Part shown: positions 8,266-16,769 of the stretch, piece after piece
Layout: every line of letters starts with the position of its first letter
Numbering within the stretch: the first letter of the stretch is position 1
Assembly: GCA_031555955.1 (NCBI GenBank)
Contig: JAVBTY010000033.1
Coordinates: forward strand, 1-64,000
Reading direction: 5' to 3'
DNA: 64,000 bases
Origin: Azoarcus sp031555955
Lineage (GTDB): Bacteria; Pseudomonadota; Gammaproteobacteria; Burkholderiales; Rhodocyclaceae
The notes under the pieces: generated by a model
The model's input: only the letters and a program-made list of their open reading frames with translations
Database searches by the model: none
What the model was told of the DNA's origin: nothing
Made by a program: the position numbers and the translations under genes

Positions 8266-9039
8266 TCAGGCATCGGCCGGCGGTTTTTTCGGCGGACGGC
8301 CCCGGCGGGCCCCACCTTTGACAACCGCCCCCGTCCCCAGCACATGTGCGCGCAGCCGCGCCACCGCCTGGCTGTGCAGCTGGCAGACGCGCGATTCGGT
8401 CACACCCAGCACTTCGCCGATTTCCCGCAGGTTCAGGTCTTCCTCGTAATACAGGCCCATCACCATCTGCTCGCGCTCCGGCAAGGCTTCGATGGCGCGG
8501 ATCAGGTTCGAGCGCATGTCAGAGTTTTCGAGCAGATCCAGCGGATTCGAGCCATATTCACCCAGATGGCGCTCGAAATAATCCTCGCCCTCGCCATCGG
8601 TGAAGTCCTCGAAATACACCAGCTGATAACCGCGCGCCTCCTGCAGCATGCGCTGGTAATCGGGCAGCGGCACATCGAGTTCCGTCGCCAGTTCGGTTTC
8701 TGTCGGCTGGCGGCCGAACTGCTGCTCCAGCAGGTGAATGGCGCTTTCAATGCGCCGCATGTCGCGGCGCAGGCTGCGCGGCACCCAGTCGTTGTCGCGC
8801 AAGCCGTCGAGCATCGCTCCGCGTATGCGCTGCATGGCGTAGGTTTCGAACTGCGCGCCCAGCCCCTCCTCATAGCGGCCGATGGCGTCGAGCAGCCCCA
8901 TCATGCCGTTCTGGATCAGGTCTTCCGGCTCCACGCTGGCGGGCAGTTTCGCCATCATCTGCCAGGCGATACGCTTCACCAGCGGAGCATAGGCCTCCAC
9001 CAGGTGATCTTTATCCACATTGCCTTCAGCGTCGTACAT
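8266..9039 (-). CDS. fliA: Flagellar sigma-28 factor FliA
   Basis: This sigma-70 family factor for late flagellar genes has 257 residues. Region 2 includes LVKRIAWQMMAKLPASVEPEDLIQNGMMGLLDAI and FETYAMQRIRGAMLDGLR. Region 3 follows, and then a region 4 helix-turn-helix (LNLREIGEVLGVTESRVCQLHSQAV). The basic, proline-rich C-terminal tail (RRGRPPKKPP) is a little longer than usual. The frame is open 45 codons further upstream, but known FliA proteins begin near the MYDAEG start at 9039, so that start is preferred. It lies between flhG and motC in one operon. Confidence 0.94.
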   Translation of the reverse strand: MYDAEGNVDKDHLVEAYAPLVKRIAWQMMAKLPASVEPEDLIQNGMMGLLDAIGRYEEGLGAQFETYAMQRIRGAMLDGLRDNDWVPRSLRRDMRRIESAIHLLEQQFGRQPTETELATELDVPLPDYQRMLQEARGYQLVYFEDFTDGEGEDYFERHLGEYGSNPLDLLENSDMRSNLIRAIEALPEREQMVMGLYYEEDLNLREIGEVLGVTESRVCQLHSQAVARLRAHVLGTGAVVKGGARRGRPPKKPPADA

Positions 9040-9174
9040 CCATGTGACCCGTTTTTTTCCGCGCCCTGTCCTGGACGGCAGAATGCCTTCTGCAGCCCCA
9101 AGGGAAGAAGGCCATTTTCCCGCACTGGCGGCTGTATTGCCAGCGCGATAGGGCGAACGCATTGAAGTACCCAT

Positions 9175-9978
9175 TTATTTAAGCGCCAGTGAGGAAGCAA
9201 AAGAGGGACGCCCGCCCAGTGCAGCCAGGCGGCGCAGGAAGGCCATTTCCGGTTCGCGCGGCGAGGAAGGCGTCACCGGCCGGCCCAGCGCGGCGGCAAG
9301 ATCATCGCGCTCCACTTCGCCCAGCCAGGCCAGCGGCACGCCGACATGGCGGCGAACCAGCGAATCAAGGCTGGAGAAAAATGCCGCGGCCTCGTTCCGG
9401 CTGCGCGCGCGGGCGACCGCGACATGCATCGATCCCGCCCCCGCCGCAGCCAGCTGCTTGATGATCTGGTACGCCTCTTTTGCCCCGGATGCGCTCGCCT
9501 CGGCCACCAGCAGGCGGCGCGGGGCCGCATGCACAAACGGCGACGGGTCGCCCGCCGAACCCGGCGCGGCATGGATGAGCACAAAACCGGCATGGCGGTG
9601 CAGCACCTGCAGCGCTTCCACCAGACACGCGCGGCGGGCGTCGTCGAGCAGGGGCAGGGCAAGAGCGGCGGCGGCAGCCGGCACCCGCCCCATCAGTCCG
9701 GACACGGGCTGGAGCAGTTCGGCCAGGGTCAGACGCCCGTCGAACATCTGCAGCAGATCGTGGCCCGGCGGCAGACCGAGCGCGCCGGAAAGCGCATCGT
9801 CGCCAGCAGCCTCGTCGATCACCAGCACGCGGCCGGCAGGGCCGGCAAGCCGCCGGGCCGTGCAGATCGCGTTATCGGCGCGGTGCTGCCCACTGGCGTA
9901 CAGCGCCACCACGGCCGGCGGCGTGCGCCGGAACAGCCGCCGCAGCCCGGCGGCTTGGTCTTCGCGTCCGTCGATCAT
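9175..9978 (-). CDS. flhG: FlhG/FleN-like protein with degenerate ATPase motifs
   Basis: Position (directly after flhF, before fliA) and the N-terminal DQAAGLRRLF segment identify FlhG. In studied homologues the DQAxxLR helix stimulates the FlhF GTPase. The body follows the MinD/ParA-like fold (LVIDEAAGDDALSGALGLP...LLQMFDGRLTLAELL). The P-loop, normally GKGGVGKT, is replaced by ASGQHRADNA with no lysine, and the region of LIDTGAG reads LIHAAPG. ATP binding and dimerisation are therefore doubtful. At 267 residues it is of near-normal length and the frame is intact, so this is sequence divergence rather than a broken gene. Confidence 0.82.
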   Translation of the reverse strand: MIDGREDQAAGLRRLFRRTPPAVVALYASGQHRADNAICTARRLAGPAGRVLVIDEAAGDDALSGALGLPPGHDLLQMFDGRLTLAELLQPVSGLMGRVPAAAAALALPLLDDARRACLVEALQVLHRHAGFVLIHAAPGSAGDPSPFVHAAPRRLLVAEASASGAKEAYQIIKQLAAAGAGSMHVAVARARSRNEAAAFFSSLDSLVRRHVGVPLAWLGEVERDDLAAALGRPVTPSSPREPEMAFLRRLAALGGRPSFASSLALK

Positions 9979-9979
9979 G

Positions 9980-11500
9980 TCAGGCTCCCGTTCCCGCCGC
10001 CGACAGCATCAGTCCGGCGTCCTCATCGTGCAGCCGCCACGGCGACCCGGCCGCCTGCTCGCGCAGCGCCCGGTGCAGCAGATAGGCGCGATTGGGCAGG
10101 TGCAGGTCTTCCGGCACCCGCTGGCCGTTGGCCACATAGAAAACATCGAGATCGTGGCGTACGGCGACATCCATTGTCGATCCCAGCGAGGCCGCTTCAT
10201 CCACCTTGGTGAAAATGACGCCTTCGAGGTCCGCGCCGGAGTAGGCGCGCACCACGTCATCCAGGGTGTCGCCACGGCTGGTGGCGTTGAGCAGCAGCAG
10301 ACGGCGCACGCCTCCCGCTCCAGCGAGCATCGCTGCCTGTTCGGCCACGGCGCGGTCGCGCTGGCTCATGCCCATGGTATCGATCAGCACCATGTGCTTG
10401 CCGCGCAGTTCGGCCAGGGTCTGGCGCAGGTCGGCGGCATCACGCACGGAAAACACCGGCACGCCAAGGATCCGGCCGTAGATGCGCAGCTGCTCCTGGG
10501 CGCCGATGCGGTAACCATCGGTGGTAATCAGCGCCAGCCGCCCGGCCCCATGCCGCACGACGCAGCGCGCGGCAAGCTTGGCCGTGGTGGTGGTTTTGCC
10601 CACGCCGGTGGGGCCAACCAGAGCGTAGACGCCGCCCCGGTCGATGATGTCATCGTCGCAGGAGCGGGCGCGCAGCATGCGGTCCAGCGCCTTGCGCACC
10701 GCGCCGCGCGCCTCATCGGGGGTAGCGTTCTCGCCCACCGCTTCGCCAAGACGGCGCGCCAGCGGGGCGGAAAATCCGGCTTCGAGCAGTTCGCCGACAA
10801 CAATGGCGCGCGCCGGCGCATGCCGGTGCGTTTCGCCCCAGGCGAAACCGGCAAGCTGGCGTTCGATCATGCCGCGGATGCCGGTGAGTTCTTCCATCAG
10901 CCGGGTGTTGGCTTCCTGCAATGCACGCACGCGGGCGTCATCCATATCGCCGCGCGGCGTTTCCCGCACCGGTTGCACGGTGGATTTTTCTGGCGCGGCG
11001 GCGGGCCGCTCTGTCCGGGCGAACGGCTGTACCGCTGGCGCGGGCTTTGCGGGCGGGGGCGTTTCTTCCGGATAGCCCCCGGCCTGCCACACACTGTTGC
11101 CGCGCGCGAGGTAATCGGGCGTTTCAATACGCGGCGGACTGAACGGGCGGACCGTTGCCGACGGCGCTTTCTGCACCGCCGCCGCGCGCGGTATCGCGCC
11201 AGCGGCCAGCCGGGACAGGCTGACGTGGAAATCAGCATCGTCGACCAGCGCGGCGGCGGCGGGTTTAATGGCGGACGACGTAAGGGCGGACGCAATGGCG
11301 GGAGCCGCTGGCGGCGCGGCCTCCACGGCGGGGCGGCGCGGCGTCTGAACGGCGCCGACGGCATCGGCGGGCAACGCCAGAATCTCGACCCCGCCCTCCA
11401 CCGCCCGGTTGGACAGGACGATGGCTTCGGGACCGAGTTCTTCCTTGAGCGCGCGCAGGGCTTCCCGCGCGGTCTGGGCAAAATAGCGTTTCACGTTCAT
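9980..11500 (-). CDS. flhF: Flagellar placement GTPase FlhF
   Basis: This SRP-type GTPase sets flagellar site and number. The 506-residue protein has the usual three parts. The N-terminal B domain is KRYFAQTAREALRALKEELG. A long linker follows, rich in alanine and proline, to about residue 210. The NG domain begins near the IRGMIERQLAGFAWGE segment, and its G1 motif GPTGVGKTTTTAKLAA lies near residue 293. Further G motifs are LIDTMGMSQRD and IFTKVDEAASLG. It lies 1 base upstream of flhG, so the two are almost certainly co-translated. Confidence 0.95.
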   Translation of the reverse strand: MNVKRYFAQTAREALRALKEELGPEAIVLSNRAVEGGVEILALPADAVGAVQTPRRPAVEAAPPAAPAIASALTSSAIKPAAAALVDDADFHVSLSRLAAGAIPRAAAVQKAPSATVRPFSPPRIETPDYLARGNSVWQAGGYPEETPPPAKPAPAVQPFARTERPAAAPEKSTVQPVRETPRGDMDDARVRALQEANTRLMEELTGIRGMIERQLAGFAWGETHRHAPARAIVVGELLEAGFSAPLARRLGEAVGENATPDEARGAVRKALDRMLRARSCDDDIIDRGGVYALVGPTGVGKTTTTAKLAARCVVRHGAGRLALITTDGYRIGAQEQLRIYGRILGVPVFSVRDAADLRQTLAELRGKHMVLIDTMGMSQRDRAVAEQAAMLAGAGGVRRLLLLNATSRGDTLDDVVRAYSGADLEGVIFTKVDEAASLGSTMDVAVRHDLDVFYVANGQRVPEDLHLPNRAYLLHRALREQAAGSPWRLHDEDAGLMLSAAGTGA

Positions 11501-11646
11501 GGCGTTTCTCCGGACAGCCCTGCTTTTCGCACAGGCTCGGCCTGATTATGACTAGCTGCCAGCTATTACCGTGGCAGGAATAAAGCGGGCTTTCCCCCCT
11601 AATTCCCGTCCTGTTCCCCGTGCCGGGAACATTCCCCCGCGCGTGC

Positions 11647-13767
11647 TCAGACCTGGGAGCCGACGATGGCGCTCACGCGGATGGTGCGCGACTCCGGCAC
11701 TTCGGCGTTGGAGATCACCTTCAGCGCCGGTACCGCGCGGCGCAGGAAGCGCGACAGCAGCATGCGCAGCGGCCCCGGCACCAGCAGCACCGGCGGCAGG
11801 CCGATTTCTTCCTGGCGCTGGGCGATCTGCGCGGTCTGGCGCAGCAGCGTATCGGCCAGCCCCGGTTCGATCACACCGCCATCGCCGCTGCCCATGGCCT
11901 GCAGCAGGATGCGCTCCAGCCCCGGTTCGAGCGCCATCACATGCACTTCGGAAGCGCCAGGGAACAGGCCCTGGATAATCGCGCGGCCCAGCGATTCGCG
12001 CGCCCGCGCGGTGAGTTCGGCCGGGTCCTGGGTGCGTGGCGCATGTTCGGCCAGCACTTCGATAATAGTGCGCATGTCGCGGATGTTGACGCCCTCTTCC
12101 AGCAGGTTCTGCAGCACGCGCTGGATGGCGGAAACACTGAGCAGCTTCGGCACCAGATCTTCGATGAGCTTGGGCGCGTCCTTGCCGATATGGTCGAGCA
12201 GCGCCTGCGTTTCCTGGCGGCCCAGCAGCTCGGCGGCATGGTGCAGGATGAGGTGATTGAGGTGGGTCGCCACCACCGTGCTCGCATCCACCACGGTGTA
12301 GCCCAGCGCATGGGCCTGTTCGCGGGTCGCGGCGTCGATCCAGTACGCGGGCAGGCCGAAGGCGGGATCTTTCGTTTCGCGCCCGCCGCTGAGCGGCCCG
12401 GAAACCCGGCCCGGATTAATCGCCAGAAACTGGCCCGGATAGGCCTCGCCGCTGCCGATTTCCACACCCTTGAGCGCCACGCGGTAGGCATTGGGCTTGA
12501 GTTCGAGGTTGTCGCGGATATGCACCGGCGCGGCCAGAAAGCCCACCTCCTGCGCGAACTTTTTGCGCAGCCCGCGGATGCGCTTGAGCAGTTCGCCATC
12601 CTGCGCCTTGTCCACCATCGGAATCAGCCGGTAGCCCACCTCCAGCCCGAGCACATCGACCGGCGCCACATCGTTCCAGCTCGCCTCCTGCGCCTCGGCG
12701 GCCTGCTGCGCCTGCTCCTCTGCGGCGGCTGCGGCCTTTGTGGCGGCGGGCGTCGCTGCCTCGCCAGGCCCCTGCGCGGTTTTTTCGTAACGTTTCCAGG
12801 CGAGCCAGCCGAAGGCCGAGGCCAGCGTGATAAATACGAGGTTGGGCATGCCGGGAATCAGCCCAAGCACGCCGATGATGCCGGCGGTCAGCGCCAGCAC
12901 CTGCGGGTTGGAGAACACCTGTGCGATGACAAGCGTGCCCACGTCGTCATCCTCGCCCACGCGGGACACCACCAGACCCGCCGCCACCGAGATGATCAGC
13001 GCGGGAATCTGCGCCACCAGGCCGTCACCGATCGTCAGCAGCGTGTAGGTGTGCGCTGCGTCGCTCACCGCCAGATCGTGCTGGATCACACCGACGAACA
13101 GCCCGCCGATCATGTTGATAAGCAGGATCAGCACGCCCGCCACCGCGTCGCCGCGCACGAATTTCGACGCGCCGTCCATCGCGCCGTAGAACTCGGATTC
13201 CTGCGCCACTTCCTTGCGGCGGCGCTTGGCTTCCTTTTCGTCGACAAGCCCGGCATTAAGGTCGGCGTCGATCGCCATCTGCTTGCCCGGCATCGCATCG
13301 AGGGTAAAGCGCGCGCTCACCTCGGCGATACGGCCCGCGCCCTTGGTGATAACGACGAAGTTGATCAGCGTCAGGATCACGAACACGACGATGCCGACCG
13401 CGGTATTGCCGCCCACCAGGAAGTTGCCGAAAGCCTCGATCACCTTGCCCGCCGCATCCGGCCCCGAGTGCCCGTGCAGCAGCACGACTCGGGTGGAGGC
13501 GACGTTGAGCGACAGGCGCAGCAGGGTCGTCACCAGCAGCACGGTGGGGAACACTGAAAAATCCAGCGGTTTTTTCGAATACAGCGCCACCAGCATCACC
13601 ATGACCGATACGGCGATGTTGAAGGTAAAGAACACGTCGAGCGCGAAGACCGGCAACGGCAGCACCATCATCGACAGGATCATGATGATGAGCAGCGGCG
13701 CGCCCAGCTGCCGGAGGTTGGCCGGTGAGGCGAGATCGCGCAGGTTCAGGGGCAGATTGGTAGCCAT
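11647..13767 (-). CDS. flhA: Flagellar export gate protein FlhA
   Basis: This is the large export-gate subunit of the flagellar type III apparatus. The 706 residues match FlhA length. The N-terminal half has about eight membrane segments. The conserved cytoplasmic FHIPEP loop reads TLDAMPGKQMAIDADLNAGLV, followed by KEAKRRRKEVAQESEFYGAMDGASKFV. The C-terminal cytoplasmic domain, from about residue 360, docks export chaperones in known systems. flhB lies 17 bases upstream; a 146-base gap separates flhA from flhF, where nothing definite was seen. Confidence 0.97.
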   Translation of the reverse strand: MATNLPLNLRDLASPANLRQLGAPLLIIMILSMMVLPLPVFALDVFFTFNIAVSVMVMLVALYSKKPLDFSVFPTVLLVTTLLRLSLNVASTRVVLLHGHSGPDAAGKVIEAFGNFLVGGNTAVGIVVFVILTLINFVVITKGAGRIAEVSARFTLDAMPGKQMAIDADLNAGLVDEKEAKRRRKEVAQESEFYGAMDGASKFVRGDAVAGVLILLINMIGGLFVGVIQHDLAVSDAAHTYTLLTIGDGLVAQIPALIISVAAGLVVSRVGEDDDVGTLVIAQVFSNPQVLALTAGIIGVLGLIPGMPNLVFITLASAFGWLAWKRYEKTAQGPGEAATPAATKAAAAAEEQAQQAAEAQEASWNDVAPVDVLGLEVGYRLIPMVDKAQDGELLKRIRGLRKKFAQEVGFLAAPVHIRDNLELKPNAYRVALKGVEIGSGEAYPGQFLAINPGRVSGPLSGGRETKDPAFGLPAYWIDAATREQAHALGYTVVDASTVVATHLNHLILHHAAELLGRQETQALLDHIGKDAPKLIEDLVPKLLSVSAIQRVLQNLLEEGVNIRDMRTIIEVLAEHAPRTQDPAELTARARESLGRAIIQGLFPGASEVHVMALEPGLERILLQAMGSGDGGVIEPGLADTLLRQTAQIAQRQEEIGLPPVLLVPGPLRMLLSRFLRRAVPALKVISNAEVPESRTIRVSAIVGSQV

Positions 13768-13784
13768 CGTTCAGTAACCGGAAA

Positions 13785-14927
13785 TCATTCTTCGGGCGCG
13801 CCGGGGTCCATCCCCTCGGGCACGGGCAGGTCGGTCGGCGCTTCGGGCGGCAGCCCCCCGGCGCTCATCCATTCACCAAGCTGGTACACATAGGCCATTA
13901 CCTCGGCCACCGCGGTGTACAGCGCGGCGGGAATGGCCTGCTCCAGTTCGCAGTTCGCGTACAGCGCGCGCGCCAGCGGCGGGGCTTCGAACAGGGGCAC
14001 ATCGTGTTCCTTCGCAATTTCGCGGATTTTCAGCGCCAGTTCGCCGCGCCCTTTGGCCACGATGACCGGCGCGCCCATCTTTTCCGCGTCGTACTTCAGC
14101 GCCACGGAAAAATGGGTCGGGTTGGTCACCACCACATCGGCCTCCGGCACCGCCGCCATCATCCGCCGCCGCGCCATCTCGCGCTGTATGCTGCGGATGC
14201 GGCCCTTGACGTGCGGATCGCCATCCTGTTCCTTGCTCTCACGCCGGACTTCTTCCTTGGTCATGCGCAGCTTGCGGTAGTACTGCCACAGCTGGAACGG
14301 CACATCGGCCAGCGCGAGCAGCCCGAGGCTCGCCGCAATCAGCAGGGCGATGAAAACAACCGATCCGGCAAAGTCCGGCATACCCACTTCCAGCGGTTCG
14401 ACCATCAGATCGAGCAGGTGATCCTGCTGCTTCCACAGCACCGTGGCGCCAACACCGCCGACAAGGGCAGCCTTGAGCATGGCCTTGAGCATTTCCACCA
14501 GACCATGCAGGGAAAACATGCGCTTGAGCCCCTGCAGCGGATTCATGCGCCCAAAGTTGGGGCCCAGCGCCTTGGACGAAAACACCATTCCGCCAAGCAG
14601 GATGGGCGCGGCCACGGCGGCCAAGATCAGCGCCAGAAAAAGCGGCATCAGCGTCAGCAGCGCGCCGCCAAAAAGATCCTGCAGCCGGGTCAGAAGCAGA
14701 GAATGGTCGAACGCCTGCTGGCGGTCGAACGCGAACGAACGGCTTACCAGCCCGGATATCCGCTCCGACATCCACCCGCCGAGCGCCCACAGCGCCGCCA
14801 CTCCGGTGATGGTGACGAGAAAGGTCGACAGTTCCCGCGACTGCGGGACCTGGCCTTCCTCGCGCGCCTGCTCCAGTCTTCGCGGTGAGGGACTTTCTGT
14901 TTTTTCGAGGTCGCTGTCTTCGGCCAC
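13785..14927 (-). CDS. flhB: Flagellar export switch protein FlhB
   Basis: FlhB controls the switch from rod/hook to filament export. It has four membrane segments in the first half. The autocleavage motif NPTH lies in DVVVTNPTHFSVALKYD, followed by the cytoplasmic domain ending in a proline-rich tail. The start is taken as GTG at 14927, with GGAG about 8 bases upstream, giving the canonical N-terminus AEDSDLEKTE after the initiator; the frame is open 14 codons further up. The protein is 380 residues. It is the first gene of the flhBAFG-fliA-motC series. Confidence 0.95.
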   Translation of the reverse strand: MAEDSDLEKTESPSPRRLEQAREEGQVPQSRELSTFLVTITGVAALWALGGWMSERISGLVSRSFAFDRQQAFDHSLLLTRLQDLFGGALLTLMPLFLALILAAVAAPILLGGMVFSSKALGPNFGRMNPLQGLKRMFSLHGLVEMLKAMLKAALVGGVGATVLWKQQDHLLDLMVEPLEVGMPDFAGSVVFIALLIAASLGLLALADVPFQLWQYYRKLRMTKEEVRRESKEQDGDPHVKGRIRSIQREMARRRMMAAVPEADVVVTNPTHFSVALKYDAEKMGAPVIVAKGRGELALKIREIAKEHDVPLFEAPPLARALYANCELEQAIPAALYTAVAEVMAYVYQLGEWMSAGGLPPEAPTDLPVPEGMDPGAPEE

Positions 14928-15020
14928 GGCCGGCTCCGGAAACCCCGCGCCGCGCCAGGATGGACGCAACGCGACATGCGGCGATTATCACCGCCGTCCG
15001 GCAAGCCTCATGCGTCGAAA

Positions 15021-15049
15021 AAACGGGGGAAAACGGCTCTATTCGAGCC
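15021..15049 (-). terminator. Probable terminator after the DUF192 gene
   Basis: In the minus direction GGCTC-GAATA-GAGCC (15049-15035) forms a 5-bp stem followed by GTTTTC and, a little further on, six T residues. It lies 40 bases beyond the DUF192 stop and before flhB. The stem is short, so this is moderate evidence. Confidence 0.45.
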
Positions 15050-15088
15050 TTGCGTGCAGCCCCGCGCTACCCGGAATAACCGCCCCGG

Positions 15089-15541
15089 TCAGCGCCCCGG
15101 CCGCAGGCGGTCGATGCCGCGGATGGCGCTGCCGGGCCCGATACCACGCTCGCGGAACCAGCCCGCGTTCATTTCCAGCGCATAGCGCGACGGCGCGCTG
15201 GCGCAGTGGTTGTTCTCGGTCTGCGGCTGCATGTCCTCAATATTGACGATGCGCCCCGCGCCATCGAGAAACGCCACCGACAGCGGCAGCAGGGTATTTT
15301 TCATCCACATGCAGTGATGGGACTCTTCCGGAAAAACAAACAGCATGCCGTGCTGCGCCGGCATCGAACGCCGCTGCATCAGCCCGCGCTGGCGCTCCTC
15401 GAAAGAGTCCGCCACCTCGGCTTCGATGCGGAACATGCCCGCGCCCAGCTCGATTACCGGCATCTGCGCCGCTGCGGGAACCGCCGCCGCGCCAGCGCAG
15501 GCGACCAGCAGCGGGATAACGTTCCGGGCAATCCGTTTCAT
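15089..15541 (-). CDS. DUF192 family exported protein
   Basis: A 150-residue protein with a signal peptide (NVIPLLVACAGAAAVPAAAQ) and a DUF192 domain. Family marks are FEERQRGLMQRRSMPAQHGMLFVF, the histidine-rich HHCMWMKNTLLPLSVAFLD, IVNIEDMQPQ, and the end ALEMNAGWFRERGI. Function is unknown. The start at 15541 was chosen because it directly precedes the signal peptide; the upstream open frame is not protein-like. It shares orientation with the RluE-type gene upstream (31-base gap), so the two may be co-transcribed. Confidence 0.87.
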   Translation of the reverse strand: MKRIARNVIPLLVACAGAAAVPAAAQMPVIELGAGMFRIEAEVADSFEERQRGLMQRRSMPAQHGMLFVFPEESHHCMWMKNTLLPLSVAFLDGAGRIVNIEDMQPQTENNHCASAPSRYALEMNAGWFRERGIGPGSAIRGIDRLRPGR

Positions 15542-15572
15542 GTTCCGTCCTGAAAAAACGACAAAGCCGATT

Positions 15573-16169
15573 CTAGCGCGCACCCGGCCTGATTCCGGCC
15601 CCACCGCGCATTCGCGCGGGCGGCGCGGGCATTTCACCTTCGCGCCAGCAGCCGGGCGCGAGCCCATCCAGCCGCCACGGGCCGATCGCGGTCCGGATCA
15701 GGCGCAGGGTGGGGTGCCCGACCCGGGCCGTCATCCGCCGCACCTGGCGGTTCTTGCCCTCGCCCAGCACGATCTCCAGCCAGGCCGTCGGCGCCGTCTT
15801 GCGAAACCGCACCGGCGGATCGCGCGGCCACAGCCAATCCGGCTCCGCCACACGCCGCGCCGCACAGGGCCGTGTGACGAAGTCGCCCAGATCAAGCCCG
15901 CCGCGCAGGCGTTGCAGCGCCTCATCATCCGGTTCGCCCTCAACCTGGACGAGATAGGTTTTCGCCTGTTTGTGCCGGGGATCGGCGATACGGTGCTGCA
16001 GCGCGCCGTCATCGGTGAGCAGCAGCAGCCCCTCACTGTCGGCATCAAGCCGGCCGGCGGCATACACGCCCGGCACGTCCACGTAATCCTTCAGCGTCGC
16101 GCGCCCGGGTTCGCCGCTGAACTGGCACAGCACGCCATACGGTTTGTTGAGCAGAATCAGGCTGGGCAC
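15573..16169 (-). CDS. rluE: 23S rRNA pseudouridine synthase, RluE type
   Basis: This RsuA-family pseudouridine synthase resembles RluE, which modifies U2457 of 23S rRNA. It begins with LILLNKPYGVLCQFS. The catalytic aspartate lies in AAGRLDADSEGLLLLTDDG (about residue 45), and the conserved VLGEGKNRQVRRMTARVGHPTLRLIR closes the fold. There is no N-terminal S4 domain, as expected for RluE. GTG at 16169 is the preferred start because GGGAGA stands about 6 bases upstream; an ATG 12 codons earlier lacks a ribosome site. Exact target specificity is inferred from family. Confidence 0.86.
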   Translation of the reverse strand: MPSLILLNKPYGVLCQFSGEPGRATLKDYVDVPGVYAAGRLDADSEGLLLLTDDGALQHRIADPRHKQAKTYLVQVEGEPDDEALQRLRGGLDLGDFVTRPCAARRVAEPDWLWPRDPPVRFRKTAPTAWLEIVLGEGKNRQVRRMTARVGHPTLRLIRTAIGPWRLDGLAPGCWREGEMPAPPARMRGGAGIRPGAR

Positions 16170-16289
16170 GGAAGATCTCCCGGACGCCCGTTCCTGGCGT
16201 CCCATTCAAAGTGCGGTATCATCATCCGGTGCTTTTACCCCAGCCAGCCCCGCCCGTACATCCGCGCCGTTAGCGCTTCCGCCAGCCCC

Positions 16290-16769
16290 ATGATCATCAT
16301 CGACCTCTGCTGCAGCCAGGATCACCGGTTCGAAGGCTGGTTCGGTTCCGCCGAGGCATTCAACGACCAGCATGCGAAAGGGCAGGTCGCCTGTCCCACA
16401 TGCGGCGCGACAACAGTCCAGCGCCTGCCGAGCGCCCCTTATGTGCGTACCGGCGACGACGCCCGCCCCGCACCCGCCCCCACGGAAACGCGCGCGCCAG
16501 AGCTGTCGCCAGAAAGCATCGCCAGCGTCATCGCGCTGCTCAGGAACATCGGCAAAACCGCCGAGGACGTTGGCGGGCGTTTTCCCGAAGAAGCCCGCAG
16601 GATCCATTACGGAGAAAGCGAAGCGCGGAGCATACGCGGTGCTGCGTCGCGGAAAGAAGCCAGTGAGCTGCTCGATGAAGGCATCATGATCCTGCCGCTT
16701 CCCCTTGAGACGATCTGCACTGAGCGCGCCTCCGCGCGCACAGTCAGCGTGGCCCGTGCGCATGGATGA
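16290..16769 (+). CDS. DUF1178 family protein
   Basis: A 159-residue protein with an N-terminal zinc-ribbon-like part: IDLCCSQDHRFEGWF followed by VACPTCGATTVQRLPSAPYV, giving CC and CxxC pairs. The C-terminal part has the family marks VGGRFPEEARRIHYGE and ARSIRGAASRKEASELLDEGI. DUF1178 is widespread in Proteobacteria and its function is unknown. The start is ATG at 16290. The last 26 bases overlap the tail of the convergent phosphatase-like gene. Confidence 0.87.
   Translation: MIIIDLCCSQDHRFEGWFGSAEAFNDQHAKGQVACPTCGATTVQRLPSAPYVRTGDDARPAPAPTETRAPELSPESIASVIALLRNIGKTAEDVGGRFPEEARRIHYGESEARSIRGAASRKEASELLDEGIMILPLPLETICTERASARTVSVARAHG

Noticed and set aside
11620..13557. Long open frame opposite flhA
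   Set aside because: flhA is unmistakable on the other strand; the antisense frame is histidine- and arginine-rich without domains.
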